Assembly: GCA_900617975.1 (NCBI GenBank)
Contig: UZAE01001061.1
Location: forward strand, 1-15,474
Direction: 5' to 3'
Origin: Rodentolepis nana
Taxonomy: Eukaryota; Platyhelminthes; Cestoda; Cyclophyllidea; Hymenolepididae
Length of the DNA stretch: 15,474 bases
A program made the position numbers and the translations under genes. Positions 1 through 7,314 of this stretch are shown one piece after another (within the stretch, counting starts at the first letter, position 1; each line of letters starts with the position of its first letter). The notes below the pieces were generated by a model. The model was not told the origin of the DNA. It did not search any database and was given only the letters and a program-made list of their open reading frames with translations.

Positions 1-2
1 CC

Positions 3-191
3 CCTCTGCTATTCTCTTCACCTCCTCCACTACCACCTCTACCCGAAGACACTCCGACCCCTGTAGTCCCCACGCCTGCTCCCCTCCAACCCCAACCCTA
101 TTTCACTCGATATGGCCGAAAAGTTACCTTCCCCTCTCGGCTGGCAGACTATGTACAGTCCTTAAATCGAGCGTTTTCTTTCTCCTTTTAG
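3..191 (+). CDS. C-terminal end of a Ty3/gypsy-type Pol polyprotein (partial)
   Basis: An open frame enters from the window edge and runs 62 codons to TAG at 189-191. It is a proline-rich stretch followed by the motif RYGRKVTFPSRLADYV and a short tail. A proline-rich linker ending in a basic R-x-G-R-x motif with PxRLxDYV is typical of the extreme C-terminus of gypsy-group Pol, after integrase. A purine tract and an LTR follow directly, as expected for the 3' end of an LTR element. The same motif occurs in the minus-strand fragment at 11587-11844. The rest of the element lies outside the window, so its activity cannot be judged. Confidence 0.8.
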   Translation, partial: PLLFSSPPPLPPLPEDTPTPVVPTPAPLQPQPYFTRYGRKVTFPSRLADYVQSLNRAFSFSF

Positions 192-207
192 GTTCCAACA
201 AACGCTC

Positions 208-221
208 TAGGGGGGGAGTAA
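208..221 (+). other. Polypurine tract of LTR retrotransposon
   Basis: A G-rich run ending in AGTAA lies between the Pol stop and the LTR start at 222. This is the expected place for the plus-strand priming site. A matching G-run precedes the LTR of the minus-strand element near 11557-11570. Confidence 0.7.
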
Positions 222-507
222 TGTGGGACACGTCATCGCATGCGCGTACACATAGGTTTGAGGTGCGGCCGTACGACTTCGCGTACTGATTGAGGACGAG
301 AGGACGCAGCCAATGGCAGCTCAAGGGCCCTCACTTGTTTTATCAAATCCGCCATATTGTATGACTGAGTTTCCTTCCTGTATACACTTCTTGTGTGATT
401 TATCTAGTAAATGAACGTGTTCTCGCAATACGTCTATTTCTTCTGCGAACCGCTGGTAGAGGTTTCTGAGTTCAGTCAAGGTTTACGAAAGTAGTTAATC
501 CGCTACA
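222..507 (+). mobile_element. 3' LTR of Ty3/gypsy-type element, short form (286 bp)
   Basis: It starts TGTGGGACACG just after the purine tract and ends CCGCTACA, giving the usual TG...CA limits. Both ends match the 615-bp LTR at 10942-11556 on the minus strand, but this LTR lacks about 330 bp of that copy's interior. Non-element sequence begins at 508. A target-site duplication cannot be tested because the 5' LTR is outside the window. Confidence 0.8.
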
Positions 508-609
508 GATGCATCAAATGTGACATTGAGTTGCTGCAGTGAAACCATTCTCTCCTGACTTATTGACAAACAAGATGGCAGGTGAAATGGAAATTTCTTG
601 CTGGTTTCT
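508..609 (-). pseudogene. Coding-like exon cut off by the LTR (unassigned)
   Basis: On the minus strand an acceptor-like TTCTGAAATTTAG precedes an open stretch that includes FPFHLPSCLSISQERMV and ends where the LTR begins at 507. The LTR then supplies four more codons, the last a stop (495-497). Base composition is more GC-rich than the flanks, which suggests coding ancestry. The open frame also continues upstream to about 689 with no obvious splice site, so the exon start is uncertain. No family is recognised. It could instead be a chance open frame. Confidence 0.3.
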
Positions 610-746
610 CTAAATTTCAGAATATTATCCTTTTCTAGTCGTGAAAATTTATTTTGTTTATTAACAAACCGTTTTATTCTCAAAAGCATTAAATATGATT
701 GTGGAAGAGTTAACCGCTTGTCACTTTGCGAGCATAGGTATAATTT

Positions 747-862
747 TCACAAGATATTGAATTCAAGTGAGCAATTCAAGCAGAACGAGATCTGGCATTT
801 GAGCTGTATGATCTCAATTTTTGCTGGTCTTGGCTCTATTTCGAACGTGCTATTAACTTGTC
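747..862 (-). CDS. Possible alternative terminal exon of the micro-exon gene
   Basis: After an acceptor (TTCTTCAAATAG) the minus strand reads 37 codons to TGA at 747-749 in phase 1, the phase used by every micro-exon upstream. The peptide starts GQVNSTFEIEP and carries three cysteines. The right-hand copy (10508-10623) is identical. The inverted relative at 5766 onward keeps the frame (GQINGTFEMKP) despite a 15-nt length difference. This fits a real coding exon reached by skipping the 1083-1120 exon, or a diverged downstream exon. Transcript data are needed to choose. Confidence 0.4.
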
Positions 863-1082
863 CTATTTGAAGAATTCTTATCCATGGTGAAATTAAAATA
901 CATTTGCATTTCCTTTGTTGAAATCTATATTAATACTGCAATAATTGGGAAAATCGTACTACCCCAACATTGGTAAAAGTTATACAGATTAGTCTAATTG
1001 AAATTGTGAATATCAAAATGGTATGAATTCAAATTTGTTTTACAATTTATTTTTGCACAGTGCAATTCATTATCATTTAAAT

Positions 1083-1120
1083 TTATTCAAAAAGTGAGTG
1101 CTTAAATTTGTTTTTGAAGA
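1083..1120 (-). CDS. Copy 1 last exon with stop
   Basis: The acceptor AATTACATATTTCAG is followed by FKNKFKHSLFE and TAA at 1083-1085. A polyadenylation-type AATAAA overlaps the stop (1082-1087), and another lies at 1046-1051. The exon is repeated in copy 2 at 10844-10881. The acceptor is also kept in the inverted relic at about 5484-5502. Confidence 0.6.
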
Positions 1121-3930
1121 CTGAAATATGTAATTCATTTTCAAATTTGCAATATTCATTGTAAAATCCATTGAGAGATTCCAAAAGCGACTAAATGAGA
1201 TAAAATCAAAAAATGTAATCTTTTAAAATAGAAAGCAATAAAAATTGTAAACAGCAACAAAAATACAATGACTTACTTGAGAATATATATGCAATGGTGC
1301 AACCTATTTTCAAAAAAAAATACGAATTAAGGAGTTTGAGGTGGCATCTAATGAAGTTAATGTAATTATGGATATTGCATTAATCAAGACAAATTAAAGC
1401 AGAAATCCAGCTGAAATATTATCAATTAGTTAATTAAAGTGAAATAGACATTTGTTATCAAGGAAAAGTAAAGATTCTGACTTATATAAAACCTGTGTTG
1501 AAATCTGTAATTTTCCAATATCGACTTACCCTTGCTTGTAGTTATCTCCTGTTCATTGCCTGGAAGGTTGCAAAGTTTTATATTTATAACACAACTTCTC
1601 TATACTAGTAACAATTGCTTTTCATCTCATATCTAAAGCAACTGGATTTTGCAAGATATTTAAAAATCAAATAAATTCAAATATTTAAACATTTTTAAAG
1701 GCTTTGTCAAAATATCGTTAGTAGGCAAATATTAATTTGTAGTAAAGAGGTCGAAATTTATCTTTATTTCTTGTCAACTCACCAGGGCTTGCTGATGCTA
1801 CTTGTTCGTCAACTGAAAACAAATGCAGATGTTGACCATTAAACAACTCTTTCATGCATTGTGATGCTTCTGATTTTCATCGTCGACAGTTACATAAGTA
1901 TTTAGTGTTCTCAGTATTTTCTAATTTAGATAAAACCTGTTTTGAAATCTGCCATAAATATATGTATACACTTTAGAACAAAGCTAAATTATCGTTAAGG
2001 AGTTCAAATAATGTTAGTCGGCAAATCCAAATGGGCAGTAGAAGGCTCAAAATTTGTCAATTTTCCTGTCAACTCACCAGAGCTTGTTGATGTTACTTGT
2101 TCGTCAACTGAAAACAAATGCAGATGTTGACCATCAAACAACTCTTTCATGCATTGTTATGCTTTGCTCTTCATCGAAAACAGTTACATATGTCATATTT
2201 TATGAAATAGTGTAGTATTTTCAGTATTTCCTTACAATTTTATAAACTCATGATTTGTAAAATTAAGATTTATTGATTTAAATTATAATACTCAATGAAT
2301 TTCAAAATACGTACTCCAAATTATTTAATAAATTTGACCAATGGAACGATCAATATTACTATACTTGCAAAAATATTAAGAATATATGATTACATTTCAT
2401 ATTATTATATTAAAGCAAGATTTACAAAGTTCACTAAATTGTTTTATAAAATGGATTAATGGTAAGATCAATACTATAAAACTTGAACAATGACATTGAT
2501 TACTTAATAGCGGGTTGTCTTTAATAATAAAAAGCGTAATATTGCTCCGAACAAATGTGAACTAACTTTTACATTCCTCAATATCGGGTGACGCACCTAA
2601 ACGGAACACATATTTTTGATAATGAAAAATCAATTTTTGCAGGCACACATATTCAAACATTGACCTACCACCTTTCTCCCAATAGACACTAATTCCGACA
2701 TATAACGGCTGTTGAAATAAAAGAAAATGTGTGCTAATTTCATTTCCTTCTCGGCTATATTCGAGTGTGACATCCAAAAGATCCTTTCCCGAGGTTTTGG
2801 TAAAGTTTTCTTATGAATCAAAGCATTTTCTTCATATTAGTTTGAATTACCAAATTAAAAAAATTCAACATGACTCACTGCAATAACTTTTTTGCTGTTT
2901 GCCCGCTAAAATCCCATTTTTCCATGAACAAGCATTACTTCGATTTTCTTTCAAGTCAACCTTAATCAGAAACAAACAGTTTAAAATTTTTTAAAAAGTT
3001 AAAATGACGTATTTTTAACATAATTTAATCCAGATATGCACTTTTAAACGTTATACAATTCACTACCTGCATTAACAAATCAAAATTTGATTAAAATTTT
3101 CTTAACTATGTTGTTAGTAAACTTATTGATTTTTACACTCTTTTTAATAAAGAAAACATATGAATAAAAATGACAAATCAAAGTAAGTTAAGTAACTATG
3201 AAATAGTTTTCATTGAAAAAATATAAACTTACTAATTGATTGCGGGTCACTCCATTAATGGAAATGTTAATTTTGACGGAGCTATTTCCTTTCACATACC
3301 TAACAAAAGGATACGACGCTTTTGGTATGACCATTCCTACAAATAACCCAAAATTCAATTTTAATAATTCTCTTAACTTAAAGAAATAATGAAAATAATG
3401 AAGTATTAAGTAACTGTCCCATTACAATTCCGTATTACTAACCTCGTTTAACAGTTTTAAAGTCACATTTTGGGACAAATTGGGCAACACAATAGAAATC
3501 GTGTGTTGAAAGAACCAATTCTTCGAATCGTGTAACGTTATTGATTGTTACATTGATGTAATCTATGTGAAAAATGGAAATTTGTAGCGATACCTTACCA
3601 TCATGCTGAAAACACGGTACCCCAATCACTTGGTCACCGGCATAACAACCTCCATCTTTTATTTGAAAAGATAAATCTTGACTCTTCTCCTTGACAAACA
3701 AAGCAAGAATCTGAAAATCAATAAAATATTAATTGCATTGAAGTTCTACTTACTTTCGATTTGTTCACAGCAAATATTAGAGGTTCTGATTTCCCAAATG
3801 GTTTTGACACAATTCTCGAACAAGTTGAATTTGACAAATCCAGGCTATCTACACCAGGAGAAACAGATAACTCCAGGGAGATTAAAACGAATAGAATTGT
3901 AATCATTGCCTTGTAAGTATGTTTCAACAT
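1083..3930 (-). CDS. Secreted micro-exon-gene-like protein, copy 1 (12 exons, apparently intact)
   Basis: Joined minus-strand exons are 3930-3754, 3710-3599, 3562-3443, 3336-3233, 2960-2879, 2809-2669, 2596-2573, 2107-2078, 1812-1783, 1559-1530, 1303-1277 and 1120-1083. They make a single open frame of 915 nt (304 residues) with GT-AG introns and matching phases throughout. Residues 1-25 look like a signal peptide (h-region ITILFVLISLELSV). The ectodomain has seven cysteines and about seven N-x-S/T sites. The micro-exons add three related ten-residue units, then a short hydrophobic stretch (CTIAYIFSIF) and a basic tail. Introns lengthen from 36-43 nt at the 5' end to several hundred nt at the 3' end, as in schistosomes. 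No known domain is recognised. The micro-exon architecture suggests a MEG-type secreted or tegumental protein; that role is inference. Confidence 0.7.
1277..1303 (-). CDS. Copy 1 micro-exon 4 (27 nt)
   Basis: A T-rich acceptor (TTTTTTTTTGAAAATAG) and a perfect GTAAGT donor bound a 27-nt phase-1 exon encoding CTIAYIFS. The sequence survives in copy 2 up to the retrotransposon junction (11845-11869) and, decayed, in the inverted relic near 5309-5335. Confidence 0.65.
1530..1559 (-). CDS. Copy 1 micro-exon 3 (30 nt)
   Basis: The acceptor CAACCTTCCAG and donor G|GTAAGTC bound a 30-nt phase-1 exon encoding NEQEITTSK. It is a diverged relative of micro-exons 1 and 2. The copy 2 counterpart at 12103-12132 has lost both splice dinucleotides. 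Confidence 0.7.
1783..1812 (-). CDS. Copy 1 micro-exon 2 (30 nt)
   Basis: It has the same acceptor and donor strings as micro-exon 1. In phase 1 it encodes DEQVASASP. Within the 30 nt it differs from micro-exon 1 at only a few positions, so it is a recent tandem duplicate. Confidence 0.75.
2078..2107 (-). CDS. Copy 1 micro-exon 1 (30 nt)
   Basis: It is flanked by acceptor TTTGTTTTCAG and donor GTGAGTT. In phase 1 it encodes DEQVTSTSS, the only one of its three frames without a stop. It is nearly the same as the micro-exon at 1783-1812, including the flanking intron. Confidence 0.75.
2573..2596 (-). CDS. Copy 1 exon 7: 24-nt micro-exon, or start of the terminal coding stretch
   Basis: The acceptor TGTTCCGTTTAG at 2597 is conserved even in the degraded relic at 7661. 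The exon reads GASPDIEE in phase 1. The donor (T|GTAAAA) is weak. Without it the frame runs four more codons to TAG at 2562-2564. The preceding 72-nt intron is a multiple of three and open, so spliced and retained forms are both translatable. Confidence 0.5.
2669..2809 (-). CDS. Copy 1 exon 6
   Basis: This 141-nt exon is phase 1 at both ends, between acceptor TTGATTCATAAG and donor GGTG|GTAGGT. It encodes KNFTKTSGKDLLDVTLEYSR and ends in VGISVYWEKG. Copies 2 (12756-12896) and 3 (14379-14519) have exactly the same length, and copy 2 has the consensus donor GTAAGT. If the next intron is retained, the frame continues to a stop at 2562-2564. Confidence 0.75.
2879..2960 (-). CDS. Copy 1 exon 5
   Basis: This 82-nt exon runs from phase 0 to phase 1, between acceptor TTTCTGATTAAG and donor GCA|GTGAGT. 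It encodes VDLKENRSNACSWKNGIL and ends in YC. The C-x-W...IL.G...YC pattern is shared with copy 2 (12951-13032). Copy 3 (14589-14670) has an in-frame TGA just after the CSW. Confidence 0.7.
3233..3336 (-). CDS. Copy 1 exon 4
   Basis: This 104-nt exon enters in phase 1 after TTATTTGTAG and leaves in phase 0 at TTA|GTAAGT. It encodes IPKASYPFVRYVKGNSSVKI with two to three glycosylation sites. The copies at 13303-13406 and 14942-15045 have the same length. Confidence 0.75.
3443..3562 (-). CDS. Copy 1 exon 3
   Basis: This 120-nt exon is phase 1 at both ends, between acceptor TTTTTCACATAG and donor GAG|GTTAGT. It encodes NVTINNVTRFEELVL and a pair of cysteines (YCVAQFVPKC). The intron before it is only 36 nt; copy 2 has 54 nt there. 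Both lengths are multiples of three without stops. The exon is conserved at 120 nt in copies 2 (13483-13602) and 3 (15151-15270). Confidence 0.75.
3599..3710 (-). CDS. Copy 1 exon 2
   Basis: The acceptor TTGATTTTCAG at 3711 follows a 43-nt intron. The exon ends in phase 1 at GATG|GTAAGG. It contains GGCYAGDQVIGVPCFQHD, with two cysteines. The copy 2 counterpart (13657-13768) has the same 112-nt length, with GIGVPC conserved. Confidence 0.75.
3754..3930 (-). CDS. Copy 1 exon 1: signal peptide
   Basis: It encodes 59 residues ending in phase 0 at AAA|GTAAGT. I chose the ATG at 3928-3930 (MLKHTYKAM...) over the inner ATG at 3904-3906. The frame just before the inner ATG is conserved in copy 2 (MLNCTYMAM) and in the inverted relic (LLKHTFYAM). 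Either start gives a workable signal peptide. The frame stays open further upstream to an ATG at 3997-3999, which would bury the signal. The motif NSTCS gives one cysteine and one glycosylation site. Confidence 0.7.
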
Positions 3931-4019
3931 TTGCCACAACTTTATAATTCCTAGTAGCCAATAAATTCGTACCTCTGCACTTTGGTAATACCCAAGCATT
4001 TATCGTAGCTAATTTAAGC

Positions 4020-4660
4020 TTATGATTGGCGCACTAAAATTGGAGAAATATTAGCAACATTAATGAATGGAATGATTTGAAATTTTCAAATTATTTTCAT
4101 CAATATTCATAAGCTCCCAAGGAAACAGAAGCCAACTCAAAAATGGTAAACATTGAAGGACATGGCTAATTTCAACAGATCTGTTCATGTTTCCCAAGAA
4201 GATCTAACCAAAAAGACAAATTGCGTATTCATGCATATTTCCAACACGTAGGCATTTCATTAGGTACACATATGCCAAAGGCGAAATCGGGTTTATATAT
4301 TATTGTATATACCATATATTAAAAAATAACTTAATATCAAGTTACACTTTATATGCGAAATACCTTAATTTAACCTATTTTGCCTGGCATTCAGCAGCAT
4401 TAGTTGTACTTATGTGCATAAACGCCTAAAGAAATTTGTAATCAGACGGCTCAATTTTCAGATCTTGTTTTTCTAGCATAGCTCACTTGAATTAACTTTC
4501 TTGTGGAAAGTAAACACAATTTCGTAAAGAGACATGAAGTAAGCTGTTCCTCATTCATAATGAATGATTTCATGAAAAAAACCGTTTGTTATTAAATTAA
4601 ATGAATTCTTAGTTCTTGATAAAGCACAATATCCTGAAATACGCAGTAAGAAGACAGTTG
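4020..4660. other. Upstream flank of copy 1, no gene seen
   Basis: AT-rich sequence lies 5' of the copy 1 start. It should contain the 5' untranslated region and promoter. I found no supported exon, repeat or RNA gene apart from the TATA-like site at 4289-4300. Confidence 0.4.
4289..4300 (-). promoter_or_regulatory. TATA-like box upstream of copy 1
   Basis: On the minus strand the sequence reads ATATATAAACCC, about 360 nt upstream of the chosen ATG. In AT-rich DNA this motif is weak evidence, and no start site can be seen. Confidence 0.2.
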
Positions 4661-4680
4661 AAAGTGAAACTTTCAACTGT
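4654..4680. repeat. Perfect 12-bp hairpin with 3-nt loop
   Basis: ACAGTTGAAAGT, then GAA, then its exact reverse complement. It stands alone, upstream of the coding-like block beginning at 4669. Confidence 0.8.
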
Positions 4681-5000
4681 GCTCTTATTTGTCAATGGGT
4701 CAGGAAAGTATGACATATTTTCGGCATCTGAATGTCACTATTGATGGACTTGACCTGCCAATTCATCACACCTATGTGACTTCACTTTTCCGACACACTC
4801 TTTTTAGGCATGAGAACAGATCTTCAATGCAACGATCATGCATATCTTCTTGCCACGAAACCGGATAGAAGAAAACCTATCTATCCGCATTCTCATTACC
4901 TGAATAATATTAGCGAATTTCCATTGAAAGCAAGGAACGGGATGAATTTACTTTACAGATTTAGTCGTTCATCGTCAAACAAAAATTTTGCCTCTTTATT
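4669..5000 (+). pseudogene. Coding-like block, probably decayed exon(s), unassigned
   Basis: From 4669 a frame without stops runs to TAG near 4866 and includes FRHLNVTIDGLDLPIHHTYV. A second frame, open from 4810, takes over with PLKARNGMNLLYRFSRSSSN and continues past a TA repeat to 5220. Base composition is richer in GC than the flanks. The overlap of two coding-like frames suggests a gene piece with a frameshift. The part after about 5040 is better explained as the start of the inverted relic. No family is recognised. Confidence 0.35.
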
Positions 5001-5007
5001 TTTCACT

Positions 5008-5033
5008 TTATATATATATATATATATATATAT
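5008..5033. repeat. (TA)n microsatellite
   Basis: An uninterrupted TA dinucleotide run. It encodes a meaningless YIYIYI stretch inside the open frame here and probably extends that frame artificially. Confidence 0.9.
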
Positions 5034-5219
5034 CGCGAATTATCAAAGTAGGCGAACTTGTAAAAACATTGAGCAAATAAGAAATTATTTAATCAATAAC
5101 GATTTATTTAGGTCTTGTATAAAAAATTTGCTTAAATTATGGGATCCCAAGCAATCTTTGCTCCTACAGAGTAACTACTTAAAAAAATTTCAACAGAATT
5201 TAAACACCACTTCGTCCTG

Positions 5220-5975
5220 ATTACTTCAATAAGCTTAATTTCAGCAACCTATTTTCATTTAACAGACTACATTAAATGATATCTCATCTTCAATATTATG
5301 TTATTCTAAAAAATAAGTTGCGCAATTGCATATATACTCTCTAGTCAGTTAATTTATTTTTAACACTGTTCAAAATTGTTATTCTCTTCCTAATTCAAAC
5401 AATTTATCTAAGTTTGATTGTATTTCATTTATTTGCTGTTGGAATCTCTCAATGGTTTTTGTAATGAATATAGCAAAGTTGGAAATGAATTACATATTTC
5501 AGTCTTCATAATCGAATTGAAAAAAATAAGACACCAAATTTTTTAATAAAGTTAATAGATCATAAATTACATTTTGCGAAACTAAATGGTGAAAGGAATT
5601 TAAATTAATACTATTGTGGCATTCAAAATTCAAATTAAACTCGACTGTGAATTATCTACCAGTGTTGGGTTTGTACAATTTTTCAAATTAATGCAGCCGT
5701 AATGTAGACTTTAGCACAGGTTATATAAATATATTTGAAATTTACTTTGGAAATGAATTCTTCAAGTGGGACAAATTAATGGCACGTTCGAAATGAAGCC
5801 TCTTATTACGCACTCAAAATGCCAATTAATTGACTTAATTAAATTATTCGAATGCGCAGACATTAGAACCAGTTTATGGCATATTTCGGAACAGGTACAA
5901 GTTTTAAAGTTAATTACAAATATATTAAATGTGGATTTAGTGCTAGTAAACAAAGCTGAACGATTATTGATGTGA
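5220..5975 (+). pseudogene. Inverted relic of the 3' end of the micro-exon gene
   Basis: On the plus strand this follows the minus-strand order of 1400-747. A micro-exon-4-like stretch at about 5309-5335 has both splice sites damaged. The intron between, the last-exon acceptor AATTACATATTTCAG and a diverged last exon come next, from about 5503. The 5766-5975 open frame (GQINGTFEMKP...) matches the exon at 747-862. The first exons are not present next to it. It is older than the 642/10403 pair, judging by divergence. The last frame is still open for about 70 codons, so some coding use is not excluded. Confidence 0.6.
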
Positions 5976-5979
5976 ATAA

Positions 5980-7310
5980 AATTGATTTTAGCAAAAATGT
6001 TTAAAGAGTATATTATTGAAATATGATGAATTTTTATTAAAAATGATATGTTTATGTTATACAAGGACAACAGTCAATATAATTTATTTTAATCATATTG
6101 ATTACTATCTTTATTTTGTATTTCCATTACTTAATGCCAATCGTTTGCAAACAATAATATTTCAACATTTGGATGCAATACAAAATAAATTTACTTTTCC
6201 CATTCTAAAGTTGGGTTTCAAAAGTCAATTTAATGTTTTGTTTTTAGTTACGTGAAACAAAATAAAATGAAATGGGTATTATAGAGTAGTAATGAGACAT
6301 TTAAATCAAAATTTTGCGTTGAATTTGGCATCATTAAAACCCAGTTCATGCACTTTGATCACGATTCAAAATAAGGATAAGCGAGTACACACAAAGATGG
6401 TGCGAAATCTCTGCAAATTGTTTTTCTTTATTTGAAATTGTGAAGAGATGAATCGAAGGGGAACACTCCATAAGCAAAAAATGGTATATCGTGTGAAAGA
6501 TAGATCTGCTTTTATCACTCTTGAAACAGGCAAATGCATTTAACGTGTTTTATCTGATCTGCATGTGATGCATACAAAAGCAATTTAAAGTGTCATCTCT
6601 TAGCATTTCCTCAGTTGTTTATAAGGCCAATTAATTTAGAATGTCTCGAAGTAGATGGTGCTTTAAGAAGAGGTTCTTAGATTGAAAGCTACTATTTCAC
6701 AAATGAGCAATAAAGACCATAGCAATAAGTGCCATTTATGGAAGGAATTAAAATTCTTTTTGAATGGAAAAGACGATCAGTAGAAATTCCTATTACGAAA
6801 CACATATTATCAAATATTTAGATAAATTATTCACCACCCACGCCCTCCTCCTCCTCCTTTAATTGAATCAATTCAACGATTTTTCCCTTAGTGAAGTCTC
6901 TTCCATTCGCCTACTTCAAGAGGCTAAATAAATAATAATTTTTAGTGAGCATTGCTATAAATGCACATCTATGCTCAAAAATGTAGAGGCTTTACAGTCT
7001 CCAAATCAAATTTTCACTAAATTGTTCAAAGAATGCCCATTTACATGAAATTACATGCCGTTTATCAGAATTAAATACTTAATTAATATAGGAAATGAAG
7101 AAATTGAAATTGAATTTTTAAGACATCATCAAATGTAAACCAATTTCATGAATTAAATGTTGGTTGACGACAGTTGATATATCACCTATTCTGTGGGCCT
7201 TACATTATTTCGTCAATCATAAGTTCATGTTGGTTACAAAAAAAGATTGCCATTTACCTAAGTACACAGATACAAAGTAATCGGTAGGTGATATATTATA
7301 AAAGACGTGT
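5980..7310. other. AT-rich stretch without a supported gene
   Basis: Short open frames occur, for example 6016-6255 and 6448-6543 on the plus strand. None has convincing splice sites, composition or a relative elsewhere in the window. A CCT-rich run lies near 6840-6860. A 12-bp inverted repeat (ATATATCACCTA) pairs 7175-7187 with about 7285-7297. Confidence 0.4.
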
Positions 7311-7314
7311 CAGT

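Larger units (their letters stand above)
642..1180. repeat. Left copy of duplicated 3' gene segment (pairs with 10403-10941)
   Basis: It aligns base by base with 10403-10941 at a constant offset of 9761. The outer part, 642-740, differs at about 10 positions, 741-981 is identical, and 982-1180 differs at about 8. It holds the last exon of the micro-exon gene and the conserved open exon at 747-862. A more diverged inverted relative lies at about 5440-5975. Confidence 0.9.
1755..2240. repeat. Tandem duplication of a micro-exon plus intron cassette
   Basis: About 150 bp around the 1783-1812 micro-exon (1770-1920) matches about 150 bp around the 2078-2107 micro-exon (2065-2215). The match includes a long identical intron stretch next to each acceptor. 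A phrase TAAAACCTGTxTTGAAATCTG is also repeated near 1487 and 1932 and near 12061, so the third micro-exon probably arose from an older copy of the same cassette. Confidence 0.8.

Noticed and set aside
222..507. Hammerhead ribozyme in the LTR (a CTGATTGAGGACGAG string is present)
   Set aside because: The conserved CTGATGA...GAAA core is not present, so a self-cleaving RNA is not supported.
598..870. Plus-strand open frame of 90 codons
   Set aside because: It is antisense to the conserved minus-strand exon at 747-862. Its inverted relative keeps the other strand's frame, and it has no splice context.
2240..2540. Possible further micro-exon near the GTACGT donor-like site at about 2309
   Set aside because: Every acceptor that could pair with it gives an in-frame stop in phase 1.
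2630..2821. Second minus-strand frame over exon 6 (and 14340-14531 in copy 3)
   Set aside because: It does not connect in phase to the neighbouring exons. The other frame agrees between copies and with the flanking exons.
3678..3902. Plus-strand open frames over the signal-peptide exons (also 13733-13948 and 13819-14040)
   Set aside because: They are antisense to exon 1 of copies 1 and 2, whose minus-strand frame, signal peptide and splice sites are convincing.
5762..6070. Minus-strand open frame of 102 codons
   Set aside because: It is opposite the plus-strand frame that matches the exon at 747-862. Composition is plain AT-rich with no splice sites.
6016..6255. Plus-strand open frame of 79 codons
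   Set aside because: AT-driven composition rich in I, F, L, N and Y, no relative in the window and no clear acceptor; too weak to annotate.
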